In this document: positions 7,522 to 16,841 of the stretch, in pieces | How the letters are laid out: every line of letters begins with the position of its first letter | How positions within the stretch are numbered: the first letter of the stretch is position 1 | From: an uncultured Oscillospiraceae bacterium | Lineage (GTDB): Bacteria; Bacillota; Clostridia; Oscillospirales; Oscillospiraceae | Reading direction: 5' to 3' | Assembly: GCA_934591745.1 (NCBI GenBank) | Contig: CAKTPQ010000011.1 | Location: 1 to 51,864 of the forward strand | Length of the DNA stretch: 51,864 bases | Translations under genes and position numbers: made by a program | Notes under the pieces: model-generated | The model's input: the letters and a program-made list of their open reading frames with translations, nothing else | Databases searched by the model: none | Told to the model about the DNA's origin: nothing

Positions 7522-7576
7522 AGAGACACCGGCGTCTCGGAGGGTAAGCCCTCTGCGGCGCAGGTGTCTCTTTTTT
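7522..7576 (+). terminator. Attenuator terminator in the glnN leader
   Basis: AGAGACACC (7522-7530) pairs with GGTGTCTCT (7563-7571); the stem continues inward (GCG/CGC after one mismatch) and is followed directly by six T residues (7571-7576). It lies between the glnN promoter and its ribosome site, so it is a regulatory terminator and not a gene end. Confidence 0.85.
7523..7538 (+). promoter_or_regulatory. ANTAR-type hexaloop hairpin in the glnN leader
   Basis: Perfect 5-bp stem GAGAC/GTCTC with hexaloop ACCGGC (A at position 1, G at position 4). It uses the same bases as the 5' arm of the terminator at 7522-7576, so binding by an ANTAR protein would block termination. A second small hairpin follows (GAGG/CCTC, 7540-7553), but its loop GTAAGC does not match the consensus. 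Confidence 0.7.
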
Positions 7577-7601
7577 ACTTTTTCTGAAAGGAAGTACGAC
7601 C

Positions 7602-9698
7602 ATGTTGACTGTACCGGAATACTTCGGAAGCCTGGTTTTTGACAGCCGCGTCATGAAGGCCCGTCTGCCCGCAGATGTATATCGTTCCCTGAAGCAAACC
7701 ATCCAGAAAGGAGCAAAGCTCGACCTCTCCGTAGCCAATGCTGTCGCCGCGGCCATGAAGGACTGGGCAGTTGAAAACGGTGCTACCCACTTCACCCACT
7801 GGTTCCAGCCGATGACCGGCATCACCGCGGAAAAGCACGACAGCTTCATCACCCCCGCCCCTGACGGACGGGTGCTGATGGAGTTCTCCGGCAAGGAACT
7901 GATCAAGGGCGAGCCGGACGCATCCTCGTTCCCCTCCGGCGGCCTGCGCGCCACCTTCGAGGCACGGGGCTACACGGCATGGGATCCCACCAGCTACGCC
8001 TTTATCAAGGGCAAGACACTCTGTATCCCCACGGCCTTCTGCTCCTACGGCGGCGAGGCGCTGGACAAGAAGACACCGCTGCTGCGGAGCATGGAGGCGC
8101 TGAACAGGCAGGCCCTGCGCATCCTGAAGCTGTTTGGTCACAAGGATGTCAAGCGCGTGACCTCCTCCGTGGGACCGGAACAGGAGTATTTCCTTATCGA
8201 CAAGGCCATGTACGATAAGCGGCACGACCTGATCTACACCGGCCGCACGCTGTTCGGTGCCAAGCCCCCCAAGGGACAGGAGCTGGACGACCACTACTTC
8301 GGCTCCATCAAGCCCCGCGTGGCGGCCTATATGGAGGAGCTGAACCAGGAGCTGTGGAAGCTGGGTATCCTGGCCAAGACGGAGCACAACGAGGTAGCCC
8401 CCGCCCAGCATGAGCTGGCACCCATCTACACCACCACCAATATCGCCACCGACCACAACCAGCTGACCATGGAGATCATGCAGCGGGTGGCTGCAAAGCA
8501 CGATCTGGTGTGCCTGCTCCACGAGAAGCCCTTTGCCGGCGTCAACGGCAGCGGCAAGCATAACAACTGGTCCATCTCCACCGACACCGGCATCAACCTG
8601 CTGTCCCCCGGCGAGACGCCCTATGAGAACGCGCAGTTCCTGCTGTTCCTGGTGGCGGTCATTCAGGCCGTGGACGATTATCAGGGACTGCTGCGTGCCG
8701 CCGTGGCCACGGCCGGCAACGACCACCGGCTGGGCGCCAACGAGGCGCCTCCCGCCGTGATCTCCGTCTTTCTGGGCGACGAGCTGACCGGCATTCTGGA
8801 GGCCATCGAGACGGACACGGCCTACTGCGGCGTAGAGAAGAAACGGATGAAGCTGGGCGTTGACGTGCTGCCGCGCTTTGTCCGCGACACCACCGACCGC
8901 AACCGCACCTCGCCTTTCGCTTTCACCGGCAACAAATTTGAGTTCCGCATGCTTGGCTCCAGCAACTCCATCGCCTGCGCCAATATCATGCTGAATACTG
9001 CGGTGGCCGAGTCCTTGCGCCTGTTCGCGGACGAGCTGGAGGGCGTGTCCGACCTGCCCGCCGCCCTGCACGACCTGATCCAGCGCACTATCAAGGCCCA
9101 CAAACGCATTATTTTCAACGGCAACGGCTACGACGATGCGTGGATCAAGGAGGCCACCGAAAAGCGGGGCCTGCTGAACCTGCGGACGACGCCGGACGCC
9201 ATCCCCATGCTGCTGCAGAAGCAGAACATGGACATGCTGGTGGCCCACGGGGTCTACACGGAGTCCGAGCTGCGTTCCCGCTGCGAGATCCAGCTGGAGA
9301 ACTACTGCAAGACCGTCCGCATCGAGGCGCTGACCATGGTGGACATGGCCAGAAAGGAGATCCTGCCGGCGGTGGAGGCCTACGTTTCCAGTATTGCCGC
9401 TGCTGCCGCCGCGAAGAAGACAGTGGACGCGGAGCTGCCCTGCGGCTATGAGACGAAGAAGCTGCGCCGCCTGTCCTCGCTGGTGGATACCATCGACAGC
9501 CGCGTGGACACGCTGGCGGAGAAGCTGGTCAGGCTGGACACCTTCCGTGACCTGACGGAGGAGGCGGCCTTCATCCGCGATGAGCTGATCCCCGGCATGG
9601 GCCAGCTGCGCGCCGCCGCCGACGAGGCCGAGACCCAGACCGCCGCCAGCTGCTGGCCGTTCCCCACCTACGGCGATCTGCTGTTCGGCGTCAAGTAA
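7602..9698 (+). CDS. glnN: Type III glutamine synthetase GlnN
   Basis: 698 residues, the usual length for GSIII dodecamers (about 700). The start ATG at 7602 has GAAAGGAAG upstream. Family features include the N-terminal [16 protein letters not shown], the conserved [14 protein letters not shown] and EKHDSF block, [52 protein letters not shown] and [16 protein letters not shown]. It makes glutamine from glutamate, ammonia and ATP in the cytoplasm. It is transcribed divergently from the modular glutamate synthase operon, and its leader carries an ANTAR-type attenuator. The two enzymes together form a GS-GOGAT cycle. Confidence 0.97.
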   Translation: MLTVPEYFGSLVFDSRVMKARLPADVYRSLKQTIQKGAKLDLSVANAVAAAMKDWAVENGATHFTHWFQPMTGITAEKHDSFITPAPDGRVLMEFSGKELIKGEPDASSFPSGGLRATFEARGYTAWDPTSYAFIKGKTLCIPTAFCSYGGEALDKKTPLLRSMEALNRQALRILKLFGHKDVKRVTSSVGPEQEYFLIDKAMYDKRHDLIYTGRTLFGAKPPKGQELDDHYFGSIKPRVAAYMEELNQELWKLGILAKTEHNEVAPAQHELAPIYTTTNIATDHNQLTMEIMQRVAAKHDLVCLLHEKPFAGVNGSGKHNNWSISTDTGINLLSPGETPYENAQFLLFLVAVIQAVDDYQGLLRAAVATAGNDHRLGANEAPPAVISVFLGDELTGILEAIETDTAYCGVEKKRMKLGVDVLPRFVRDTTDRNRTSPFAFTGNKFEFRMLGSSNSIACANIMLNTAVAESLRLFADELEGVSDLPAALHDLIQRTIKAHKRIIFNGNGYDDAWIKEATEKRGLLNLRTTPDAIPMLLQKQNMDMLVAHGVYTESELRSRCEIQLENYCKTVRIEALTMVDMARKEILPAVEAYVSSIAAAAAAKKTVDAELPCGYETKKLRRLSSLVDTIDSRVDTLAEKLVRLDTFRDLTEEAAFIRDELIPGMGQLRAAADEAETQTAASCWPFPTYGDLLFGVK

Positions 9699-9732
9699 AT
9701 ACAAAGAAAGCAATGTGTTACGGGATAATGCG

Positions 9733-9771
9733 GCGAACAGGGCGGCGGGTCACACCCGCCGCCCTGTTCGC
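9733..9771. terminator. Hairpin between convergent glnN and MATE genes
   Basis: An 18-bp perfect inverted repeat (GCGAACAGGGCGGCGGGT, loop CAC). Placed between two converging genes, it could end both transcripts, though neither side has a strong T-run. Confidence 0.7.
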
Positions 9772-9791
9772 ATATCCGTGTCATGTATCGT

Positions 9792-11204
9792 TCACTTTTC
9801 CGCGCCTGCCGGCTCCCGCAGCTCCTTGGGCAGCCACACCCTCCGCCACAGGCAGAACAGGAAAAGCAACCCCCGGAAACACAGCTCAATGCACATGGCG
9901 ACCCACGCGCCGTGCAGACCCAGCCGGGAAGTGAGCAGCAGCGTCAGCGTGATCCGCACGCCCCACATACTGGCGAAGTTCAGCACGGAGCTGAGCAGGG
10001 AGCTGCCTGCCCCCTGAAACACACCGGCGCACACAATGGCCGCACCGAACAGCGGCTCGGCAAACACCACGATCCGCAGCACCTCCGTACCCAGTGCCAC
10101 CACCTCCGTGTCGGGGCTGAGGATGCCGATGATCCACGGCGCCAGAAAGTACATGGCTGCCGACATCACCGCCATAATGGACACACCCAGCAGCACCGTC
10201 ACCCAGCCCAGCCGCGTCACCAGATCCCGCCGCTTGGCGCCCACACTTTGCCCGATCAGCGTCACCGCTGCGGTTTCTACGCCGCAGCCCGGCATGTAGC
10301 ACAGCGCCTCCGCCGTGACAGCAAAGGAGTTGGCGGCAATGGACACTGTGCCCAGCGGCGCGATGATGCGGGTGGAAACGACCTGTCCGCCGGACATGAC
10401 CAGCTGCTCCACCGCCACCGGCACGCCCAGCCGGAACGCCCGTTTCAGCTGCTCCGGCACGAACCGCAGCTTTTCGCCCTTCCGCAGCCCCAGCATGGGG
10501 GAGCGCAGCAAGCACACGCACATGATGACCGCCACCACCACCTCCGCCAGCGCCGTGCCCAGCGCCGCGCCGGCCACGCCCAGATCCGCACCGGGTATGG
10601 TAAAGCTGCCGATCTGCCGGGAGGGGAAGATGAGCAGCAGGTTGAACACCACATCCAGCCCGCACATCAGCACCAGCAGGGCGCTGGGCGTCCGCATATT
10701 ACCGCTGGCCTGCAGCAGCGCGGCCACCAGACTGTTCATTTGCAGGGCGGGGAGGGACAGAGCGAAGATCAGGAAATACACGGACGCACCTTGCCAGATG
10801 CTCTCCTCCGCACCCAGCCAGCGGGGGAGACTGCCGGACACGGCGCTGCCCACCAGCGCCAGTATCAGTCCGAAGGCGATGCCCAGCACCAGACTTTGCC
10901 GTACCAGATTCCGGGCATCCTTTTCTTCGCCCGCCCCGATGCGCTGGGCTGTCTGGACGCAGAAGCCCACGGTCAGGGCGCGGCACAGCCCACCCAGCAG
11001 CCATGTGCTGGAGGCCACCAGCCCGATGGCGGCACTGGCGTCCCGGCCCAGATGGCCCACCATGGACGAGTCGATATACTGCATGGCGATGGAGGACACC
11101 TGCGCCAGAATGGCCGGGATGCTCAGCTGCAAAGCCAGCAGCGTCTGCTGCCGCAGCGTCAGCTCCTCGCCGCTGCGCAGGGCCAGCAGCAGATCTTTTT
11201 TCAT
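9792..11204 (-). CDS. MATE-family multidrug/Na+ antiporter
   Basis: 470 residues from the ATG at 11204 (MKKDLL), preceded by CGGAGGTG; the frame stays open upstream but has no ribosome site. About twelve hydrophobic segments are visible and the two halves show the MATE repeat: first half IPAILAQVSSIAMQYIDSSMVGHLG, second half GVPVAVEQLVMSGGQVVSTRI. MATE proteins exchange drugs or metabolites for Na+ or H+ across the membrane; the substrate cannot be told. Single gene facing the glnN terminator. Confidence 0.9.
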   Translation of the reverse strand: MKKDLLLALRSGEELTLRQQTLLALQLSIPAILAQVSSIAMQYIDSSMVGHLGRDASAAIGLVASSTWLLGGLCRALTVGFCVQTAQRIGAGEEKDARNLVRQSLVLGIAFGLILALVGSAVSGSLPRWLGAEESIWQGASVYFLIFALSLPALQMNSLVAALLQASGNMRTPSALLVLMCGLDVVFNLLLIFPSRQIGSFTIPGADLGVAGAALGTALAEVVVAVIMCVCLLRSPMLGLRKGEKLRFVPEQLKRAFRLGVPVAVEQLVMSGGQVVSTRIIAPLGTVSIAANSFAVTAEALCYMPGCGVETAAVTLIGQSVGAKRRDLVTRLGWVTVLLGVSIMAVMSAAMYFLAPWIIGILSPDTEVVALGTEVLRIVVFAEPLFGAAIVCAGVFQGAGSSLLSSVLNFASMWGVRITLTLLLTSRLGLHGAWVAMCIELCFRGLLFLFCLWRRVWLPKELREPAGAEK

Positions 11205-11281
11205 AGCGCACCTCCGGATAACACGATCATATACCACTACACTATACCTGTTGTCGAAGAAAAGGTCAAGGGAAGAAAAGC

Positions 11282-11307
11282 CAACGCCCGCAGGAATACG
11301 GGCGTTG
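11282..11307 (-). terminator. Terminator of the TVP38-type gene
   Basis: Stem CAACGCCCG/CGGGCGTTG with an 8-base loop; on the minus strand it is followed by GCTTTTCTT just after the stop codon of the upstream gene. It separates that gene from the MATE gene. Confidence 0.75.
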
Positions 11308-11313
11308 ACTTTT

Positions 11314-12042
11314 TCAGGTATTTTTCTCCGGCCGGTCATCCTCCGCTGAACGTTTGTGGCGGCGGCAGACCTGTCGATAGATGACCAGACCGATGCCGGC
11401 GATGACCGTGGTGGCGGCGAAGGTGATAGCGGCGAACTGGTAGTTTTGCAGGCCCAGCGCGTTGCCGCCCACGGTGGAGGTGATGATGGAGGGCAGACGG
11501 CCCACGGAGGCGATCAGCAGCCATGACGACCAGCGCAGATCCGTCAGACCCGCGAAGTAGCACAGCAGATCCTTGGGCGTGCCGGGGACGGTGAACACCA
11601 GCCACAGCAGCGCCGTCCGCTTGGGGGAGGTCTTGAGGAAGGTCAGCTTGTCCAGCTTATCCTGCGGGAAAAAGACCTCCACCAGCGGCACGCCCCATTT
11701 CCGCACCACGGCGAACACCGCCGCGCTGCCCAGAAACGCGCCCAGCAGGCACAGCACCGTGCCCCACACCGCGCCGAAGGCGTAGCCTCCCGCGATCTCC
11801 AGCGGCTCGCCGGGGATGATGGCCACCAGCACCTGCAAAAAAATCATGCCCGTGTAGGCGGCCATGCCCCAGAAGCCGTGCCCCGCCACCCATTGCCGGA
11901 ACACCTCCGGCTCCCTGGCGAAGCGTACCATGGGCCGCCCCGCGAACCACGCCAGCGCCGCACCCAGCAGGATAAAGATGGCGATAGCGCCGCCGGACAG
12001 CAGTTTTTTCTGTTTTTCGGTGAACGTGCGGTGCTGTTTCAT
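11314..12042 (-). CDS. TVP38/TMEM64-type (VTT domain) membrane protein
   Basis: 242 residues from the ATG at 12042 (AAGAGGC upstream). About five to six hydrophobic segments. The VTT/DedA-superfamily core is seen as IPGEPLEIAGGYAFG, followed by a charged reentrant region and FTVPGTPKDLLCYFAGLT, and a later VGRLPSIITSTVGGNALG motif. Family members are lipid scramblase- or undecaprenyl-phosphate flippase-like proteins of the cytoplasmic membrane. The exact substrate is not known for this subgroup. The tail is strongly basic, then acidic. Monocistronic by spacing. Confidence 0.88.
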   Translation of the reverse strand: MKQHRTFTEKQKKLLSGGAIAIFILLGAALAWFAGRPMVRFAREPEVFRQWVAGHGFWGMAAYTGMIFLQVLVAIIPGEPLEIAGGYAFGAVWGTVLCLLGAFLGSAAVFAVVRKWGVPLVEVFFPQDKLDKLTFLKTSPKRTALLWLVFTVPGTPKDLLCYFAGLTDLRWSSWLLIASVGRLPSIITSTVGGNALGLQNYQFAAITFAATTVIAGIGLVIYRQVCRRHKRSAEDDRPEKNT

Positions 12043-12136
12043 GGAACAAATGCCTCTTCCTTTTGTATGTATCATCATCCTACCACAAAATGCGCGGAAA
12101 TATTTGAACAGGAAATGAAGATTTGCTTAAAAGGAG

Positions 12137-12165
12137 ACAGAGAGCCGCTCCCTGCGGCTCTCTGT
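12137..12165 (-). terminator. Terminator of hom
   Basis: Stem ACAGAGAGCCG / CGGCTCTCTGT, 7-base loop, a few bases after the homoserine dehydrogenase stop on the minus strand, followed by CTCCTTTT. Confidence 0.75.
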
Positions 12166-12170
12166 GTGTC

Positions 12171-13313
12171 TTATCGGATACCGGCGATAAAACAGGCTGG
12201 GTCCACGGCCAGCTGCCGTTTGGCCCACGCCAGCATGTCATAGGTATTGACGGCCCCGGTGATGACGCCGCCGCCCCAATCATCGGCGGTGACGCCGCGC
12301 AGGAAGTCGTCGGGCGCGGCGGTGCGCACATAGTAGGGGTGCGCCTCGGCAGAGCCGTCCAGGACCGCCGCCCCAGCCTTGTCCGTGTAGAAGGACCTGT
12401 CCCCGGCCAGGATGGTCAGGCAGTCCTGCACCACGTTGGCGGCGGTGGGGAAGCGCCCCGCGCCCTGCCCGAAGAAGCTCTGGCGGCCGATGCGCTCAGC
12501 GGTATAGGTGATGAGGTTGTAGTTGGCGGGCACGGCGGCCTCCGGCTCACCGGCGTCCACCAGCGTCGGCTCCACATAGGCGCATACGCCGTTCTCCGCA
12601 GCCTCTGCCGCGGCCAGCAGCCTGCACACAAAGCCGTGGGCCTTGAAGGCGGCAATATCCGCCGCCGTGACGGTACGGATGCCGAAGGTGGGGATGGCCG
12701 TCTCGTCCAGCACTGCGTCAAAGGCGATGTTGGCGGAGATGCACAGCTTCCGGCGGATGTCGTCGCCGTCGATGTCGGCGGAGGGGTCCGCCTCGGCGTA
12801 GCCCAGCTCCTGTGCCTCCTTGAGAATGGCGGGGAAGTCCACGGGGGCTTTGTGCATGGCGTCCATAATGAAGTTGGTAGTGCCGTTCATGATGCCGCCC
12901 ACGGCGCACACGGCGTCCAGCCGCTTGACCCTGGCCAGATTCACCAGCCACGGGATACCGCCGCCCACGGCGGCGGTGCACCGCAGGGACACGCCCTTCT
13001 TCTTCGCCAGCGCCGTCAGCTCCTGATAGTAGGCGGCGATCAGCGCCTTGTTGGCCGTGACCACATTCTTGCCCCGTTCCATGGCGGCGGTGACGTACTC
13101 ATAGGCCGGGTGCAGCCCGCCCATGACCTCCACCACCGTGTCGATGGCGTCGTCCTGAAGGATGTCGCTGAAGTCATAGGTGGCCATGCCCTCCGGCAGC
13201 CCCGCCTTGGGACTGCGCAGCAGCACCCGGGAGACGGTGATGTCCCCGCGGCCATGTGTCAGCTCCAGCACGCCGCCGCCCACCACACCGAAGCCCAGCA
13301 GACCGATGTTCAT
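12171..13313 (-). CDS. hom: Homoserine dehydrogenase
   Basis: 380 residues from the ATG at 13313 (CAGGGGG upstream). An N-terminal Rossmann domain GLLGFGVVGGGV binds NAD(P). The catalytic domain has VEVMGG, VVTANKALIA, AAVGGGIPW, GGIMNGTTNFI and YAEADPSADIDGDD. It reduces aspartate semialdehyde to homoserine for threonine and methionine synthesis. It lacks the C-terminal ACT domain found in longer forms (about 430 residues), so feedback inhibition by threonine through that domain is not expected. Own promoter, no partner gene beside it. Confidence 0.95.
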   Translation of the reverse strand: MNIGLLGFGVVGGGVLELTHGRGDITVSRVLLRSPKAGLPEGMATYDFSDILQDDAIDTVVEVMGGLHPAYEYVTAAMERGKNVVTANKALIAAYYQELTALAKKKGVSLRCTAAVGGGIPWLVNLARVKRLDAVCAVGGIMNGTTNFIMDAMHKAPVDFPAILKEAQELGYAEADPSADIDGDDIRRKLCISANIAFDAVLDETAIPTFGIRTVTAADIAAFKAHGFVCRLLAAAEAAENGVCAYVEPTLVDAGEPEAAVPANYNLITYTAERIGRQSFFGQGAGRFPTAANVVQDCLTILAGDRSFYTDKAGAAVLDGSAEAHPYYVRTAAPDDFLRGVTADDWGGGVITGAVNTYDMLAWAKRQLAVDPACFIAGIR

Positions 13314-13344
13314 GGAAATACCCCCTGTCCTTTGATTTTGCCCC

Positions 13345-13373
13345 ATTGTACCCAGCATCGCCGCCGCTGTCAA
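13345..13373 (-). promoter_or_regulatory. Promoter of hom
   Basis: Minus-strand TTGACA (13373-13368), 17-base spacer, TACAAT (13350-13345). Confidence 0.8.
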
Positions 13374-13377
13374 CCAA

Positions 13378-13410
13378 AAAAATACCTGCGCTCCGGGGAA
13401 CGCAGGTATT
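13378..13410 (-). terminator. Terminator of trxA
   Basis: Stem AATACCTGCG / CGCAGGTATT with a 10-base loop; on the minus strand it runs into seven T residues right after trxA. The hom promoter begins immediately beyond it. Confidence 0.88.
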
Positions 13411-13415
13411 TCACC

Positions 13416-13721
13416 TTATTGCATCAGCCGCAGAATGTCCGCCTTGGACACCAGCCCCACGGATTTGTTCACCGGCTGTCCGTTCCGGAACACCAGCAGC
13501 GTGGGGATGCTCTCGATGCCGAACTGCATGGCCAGCGCCGGCTCCGCGTCTACATCCACCTTGACGATTTTGAAGTCCGCCTCGCCGGACAGCTCCTCCA
13601 GTACCGGGGCCAGCATCCGGCAGGGACCGCACCATGCCGCCCAGAAATCCACTAGTACCGGCTTGTCCGCCTGAAGCACCTCCTGTCCGAAGCTCTGCGC
13701 CGTTGCGTGTACGATAGCCAT
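13416..13721 (-). CDS. trxA: Thioredoxin
   Basis: 101 residues from the ATG at 13721, with AAGGAGGG upstream. The active site WCGPC (Cys31, Cys34) sits in [14 protein letters not shown], and the cis-proline motif [10 protein letters not shown] is present, as is [10 protein letters not shown]. Length and motifs are those of classic cytoplasmic thioredoxin, which reduces protein disulfides with electrons from thioredoxin reductase. No reductase gene is adjacent. Confidence 0.96.
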   Translation of the reverse strand: MAIVHATAQSFGQEVLQADKPVLVDFWAAWCGPCRMLAPVLEELSGEADFKIVKVDVDAEPALAMQFGIESIPTLLVFRNGQPVNKSVGLVSKADILRLMQ

Positions 13722-13796
13722 CACGCGCCCTCCTTTGTATGGGATATTTTTTAGTATATGGAGAATTCTGCCATTTATCAGTGGTATTTGCAACAG

Positions 13797-14315
13797 TTAC
13801 ACGGTTTTCTCCAGACAAACCAGCTGCACGCCGGGGATGCCGTTGAACGTACCGGCCACGATGCCCGCCTCGGTGTAGCCCAGCCTTGCGTACAGCACAC
13901 GGGCCGGGGTATTGCGGGCATTGGTGTCGATGCGCAGGCAGTTTCGTCCCGTCTCCCGTCCCAGCGCCTCGTAGAAACGGACGAAAGCGGTGCCGTAGCC
14001 CCTGCCCTTAACGGCGGGGTCCACCACCAGCGTGTGCAGCACCAGCACCTGCTCCGGCGGCGCGTCGTTCCGCCACGCGCACTGGGCGTACTGCTCCATC
14101 TGGTGCTGGTCGATCTTAGCGGCGGCGGTGACGCGGCCCTCGTCCTCCAGCACATACAGCGTCCCGGCGTCCAGCGCGTCCCGGGCCGTCTGCTCCGTGG
14201 GGTACACGCCCCGCGTCCAGCCGGTGGCCAGCAGTCCCTGCTCCTCCCGGTCCAGCAGCGCGTCATAGATGGCCGTCACGGCGGGGATGTCCGCCGCAGT
14301 CGCTTTTCGTATCAT
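13797..14315 (-). CDS. GNAT-family N-acetyltransferase
   Basis: 172 residues from the ATG at 14315 (GGAGAGGTGAG upstream). The GNAT fold is seen as MIRKATAADIPAVTAIYDALL, then VLHTLVVDPAVKGRGYGTAFVRF, where the RGYGT loop binds the acetyl-CoA pyrophosphate, then IDTNARNTPARVLYARLGY. The substrate is unknown. It has its own ribosome site and is 75 bases from trxA. Confidence 0.85.
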   Translation of the reverse strand: MIRKATAADIPAVTAIYDALLDREEQGLLATGWTRGVYPTEQTARDALDAGTLYVLEDEGRVTAAAKIDQHQMEQYAQCAWRNDAPPEQVLVLHTLVVDPAVKGRGYGTAFVRFYEALGRETGRNCLRIDTNARNTPARVLYARLGYTEAGIVAGTFNGIPGVQLVCLEKTV

Positions 14316-14377
14316 GATGCTCACCTCTCCGGCATTATAACACCCGTCTGCGGCGTTGTCACCTGCTTTTTCGCGGA

Positions 14378-14410
14378 AAACCGGCCCTCCGCTCCACGGA
14401 AGGCCGGTCT
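14378..14410. terminator. Hairpin between GNAT and DUF1294 genes
   Basis: Stem ACCGGCC/GGCCGGT with T-rich flanks on both strands (CTTTTT rightwards, TTTTCC leftwards). It follows the DUF1294 stop codon on the minus strand. Confidence 0.7.
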
Positions 14411-14413
14411 TTT

Positions 14414-14701
14414 TCACCTGTACAGCAGCCAAACCGCCAGCGCGGCCTGCGCCAGCAGGATGGCGGGCACGCCCCACACGAAGTACCAGTGCTTCGTCTT
14501 GTGGCGGAACACCCGCATCCCCAGCAGCGCACCGACGCTGCCGCCCAGCAGGGGCAGCAGGAACAGTGTTTTCTCCGGCACGCGCCATGCGCCCTGTCTG
14601 GCACGGCGCTTATCGACGCCGTACACCGCGAAGGTGGCTGCGTTGATGCATACCAGCCACAGCGCCAGCGCCCCGGTAGGGGTGGTCAACAGCTCACGCA
14701 C
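14414..14701 (-). CDS. DUF1294 small membrane protein
   Basis: 95 residues with a GTG start at 14701, immediately after the psuG stop. Three to four hydrophobic segments. The family signature is the short basic loop YGVDKRRARQGAWRVPE followed by LFLLPLLGGSVGALLGM and RHKTKHWYF. Members are widespread small inner-membrane proteins of unknown function. Translation is likely coupled to psuG, but a role in pseudouridine metabolism is only suggested by position. Confidence 0.8.
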   Translation of the reverse strand: MRELLTTPTGALALWLVCINAATFAVYGVDKRRARQGAWRVPEKTLFLLPLLGGSVGALLGMRVFRHKTKHWYFVWGVPAILLAQAALAVWLLYR

Positions 14702-14703
14702 CG

Positions 14704-15630
14704 TCAGTCCGCCTTCCGCAGCTTGCTCAGCTCCACTGCGGTGGCGGCGGCCAGCCGTGCGTTGTTGTAGACCAGCTGGATGTTGGCGGCCAGACTGTCG
14801 CCGCCGGTGATGTCCTTGATCTTGGCCAGCAGGAAGGGCGTGGTGGCCTTGCCGTGGATGCCCTGCTCCTTGGCCTCCTCCACCGCCTCGTCAATGGCCT
14901 TGTTGATAACGTCCGCGTCCATGGAGTACGCCTCGGGGATGGGGTTCGTCACCAGCATACCGCCCCGCAGACCCAGCTCCCGCTTGACGTGGAACGCCTC
15001 CGCCAGCTGGGCAGGGGTGTCCAGCCGGTAATCCACGGCGAAGCCGGACTTCCGGGTGTAGAACGCGGGCAGCTCCTCGGTCTGGTAGCCGATGACCGGC
15101 ACGCCGTGGGTCTCCAGATACTCCAGCGTCAGGCCCAGATCCAGAATGGACTTGGCGCCGGCGCACACCACCATCACGGGGGTCTGGGCCAGCTCCTCCA
15201 GATCGGCGGAGATGTCCATGGTGGTCTCCGCGCCGCGGTGTACGCCGCCGATGCCGCCGGTGGCGAACACCTCGATGCCCGCCATGGCGGCGATCATCAT
15301 GGTGGTGGTCACGGTGGTGGCGCCGTCCCGCTTCTCCGCCACCAGAATGGGCAGGTCGCGGCGGCTGGCCTTGGTGACGCCTGCACCGGTCTTGCCCAGA
15401 TAGTCGATCTCCTCCGGCGTCAGGCCGGCCTTCAGCCGCCCACCGATGATGGCGATGGTGGCGGGTACGGCGCCGCCCTCCCGGATGAGCTTCTCCACGT
15501 TCAGCGCCGTCTCCACGTTCTGGGGATAGGGCATACCGTGGCTGATGATGGTGCTCTCCAGCGCCACCACGGGCTTTCCGGCGCGGATGGCCTCCTGCAC
15601 CTCGGGTGCAACGTCCAGATAACGATTCAT
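14704..15630 (-). CDS. psuG: Pseudouridine-5'-phosphate glycosidase
   Basis: 308 residues from the ATG at 15630 (AAGGAGG upstream). Family blocks are PVVALESTIISHGMPYPQN, GKTGAGVTKASRRDLP, TTVTTTMMIAAMAGI, FATGGIGGVHRGAE, VVCAGAKSILDL and LVTNPIPEAY. It splits pseudouridine 5'-phosphate into uracil and ribose 5-phosphate in the cytoplasm. It directly follows psuK, which makes its substrate. Confidence 0.96.
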   Translation of the reverse strand: MNRYLDVAPEVQEAIRAGKPVVALESTIISHGMPYPQNVETALNVEKLIREGGAVPATIAIIGGRLKAGLTPEEIDYLGKTGAGVTKASRRDLPILVAEKRDGATTVTTTMMIAAMAGIEVFATGGIGGVHRGAETTMDISADLEELAQTPVMVVCAGAKSILDLGLTLEYLETHGVPVIGYQTEELPAFYTRKSGFAVDYRLDTPAQLAEAFHVKRELGLRGGMLVTNPIPEAYSMDADVINKAIDEAVEEAKEQGIHGKATTPFLLAKIKDITGGDSLAANIQLVYNNARLAAATAVELSKLRKAD

Positions 15631-15631
15631 A

Positions 15632-16723
15632 TCAAAGTTCCTCCTTGTCAAGAATATAGCGTATGTTTTCCCAGCTCATGCCGGGGTGGATAGTCTCGGA
15701 AGCAGTGCAGGCCAGTGCGCCGGCACCTATGGCCAGACGTGCCGCCTCGGTCAGCGGCTTGCCGTGGGCGATGCAGGCGGCCAGCGCCGCCGCTGCCGCG
15801 TCGCCGCCGCCGGTGGCGTTGGCGACCTGCACCTTGGGGCAGGCTACGCGGGCGGTATGTCCCTCCCGGTCGGCGGCGTACAGACCGTCGCTGCCCAGCG
15901 AGATGTACACCTGCCGCAGACCGGTCTCCAGCAGCTTCTCCGCCGCCCGGGCTGCGTCGGCGTCCGTTTCGATGGCCACGCCGCTGAGCAGCTCCGCCTC
16001 CATGCGATTGGGCTTCAGCGCCGTCAGACGGCCCAGCACCGGCTTGAGCTTGGGGGCCTTGATGGTGGATACCGGGTCGGCCAGCAGGGGGGCGGTGCAG
16101 TGCTCGCACAGCCAGTGCAGCGACGATTCCGGCAGGTTCGTCTCCACCACCACCAGATCGGCGTGGTTGATGAAATCCAGCCGCTGCCGCAGGAAGTCCG
16201 GCGTCATGTGGTCGTAGATGGCCATGTCGTTGACGGCCAGCGCCATGTCGCCGTCGCTGTCGTCGATGAACAGATAGGTGCCGGTGCGCCCGTCGGGGAT
16301 GACGGCGCTGTGTGTCAGGTCAAGGCCGATGGCGGCGGCGTTCTCCCGTACGCTCTGGGCAAAGCTGTCCTGCCCCAGCACCGTGACCATGGACACCTGC
16401 TCACCCAGCAGGCACAGGTTGTGGGCGATGTTGCGCCCCACGCCGCCCAGCGACGTGGTGACCCGGCCGGGGTTGGAGTCCCGCGCCACCAGCGGCGCAT
16501 GGGACACCGCGCCGATGTCCATATTCACACCGCCCACCACCACGATATACGGGTCGGTGCGCAGCAGATAGCCGCGCCCGGCGATGTAGCCCTTTTTCAT
16601 CAGGCTGGAGATGTGTACCGCCGCGCTGGAGCGGGTGATACCGGCCTTTTCAGCCAGCTCCTGCTGGGAGATCATGGGGTTTTCCCGGATCCAATCCAAC
16701 AGCTGGCGTTCCCGCTGGGTCAT
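15632..16723 (-). CDS. psuK: Pseudouridine kinase with N-terminal helix-turn-helix
   Basis: 363 residues, ATG at 16723 with GGAGGCG upstream. The first ~55 residues form a winged helix-turn-helix (ISQQELAEKAGITRSSAAVHISSLMKKGYI). The rest is a PfkB sugar-kinase domain, with VVVGGVNMDIGA, LGGVGRNIAHNL, LKPNRMEAELL and the late NATGGGDAAAAAL active-site loop. It phosphorylates pseudouridine at O5'. The fused HTH suggests the kinase may also regulate its own operon. It is one base from psuG, so the two form a degradation operon. Confidence 0.93.
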   Translation of the reverse strand: MTQRERQLLDWIRENPMISQQELAEKAGITRSSAAVHISSLMKKGYIAGRGYLLRTDPYIVVVGGVNMDIGAVSHAPLVARDSNPGRVTTSLGGVGRNIAHNLCLLGEQVSMVTVLGQDSFAQSVRENAAAIGLDLTHSAVIPDGRTGTYLFIDDSDGDMALAVNDMAIYDHMTPDFLRQRLDFINHADLVVVETNLPESSLHWLCEHCTAPLLADPVSTIKAPKLKPVLGRLTALKPNRMEAELLSGVAIETDADAARAAEKLLETGLRQVYISLGSDGLYAADREGHTARVACPKVQVANATGGGDAAAAALAACIAHGKPLTEAARLAIGAGALACTASETIHPGMSWENIRYILDKEEL

Positions 16724-16767
16724 GGTATCGCCTCCTAAACGAAACTTAATTTTCTAATCACATGCTT

Positions 16768-16796
16768 ATCATAGCGCGGCGGCAGCCACTTGTCAA
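16768..16796 (-). promoter_or_regulatory. Promoter of psuK-psuG
   Basis: Minus-strand TTGACA (16796-16791), 17-base spacer, TATGAT (16773-16768). Confidence 0.82.
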
Positions 16797-16812
16797 GAGG
16801 GAAAACTCCTCC

Positions 16813-16841
16813 TTGTAAAATTCAGCAGGGTAGTGTATAAT
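16813..16841 (+). promoter_or_regulatory. Promoter of asnS
   Basis: TTGTAA (16813-16818), 17-base spacer, TATAAT (16836-16841). The leader is only about 45 bases. Confidence 0.8.
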
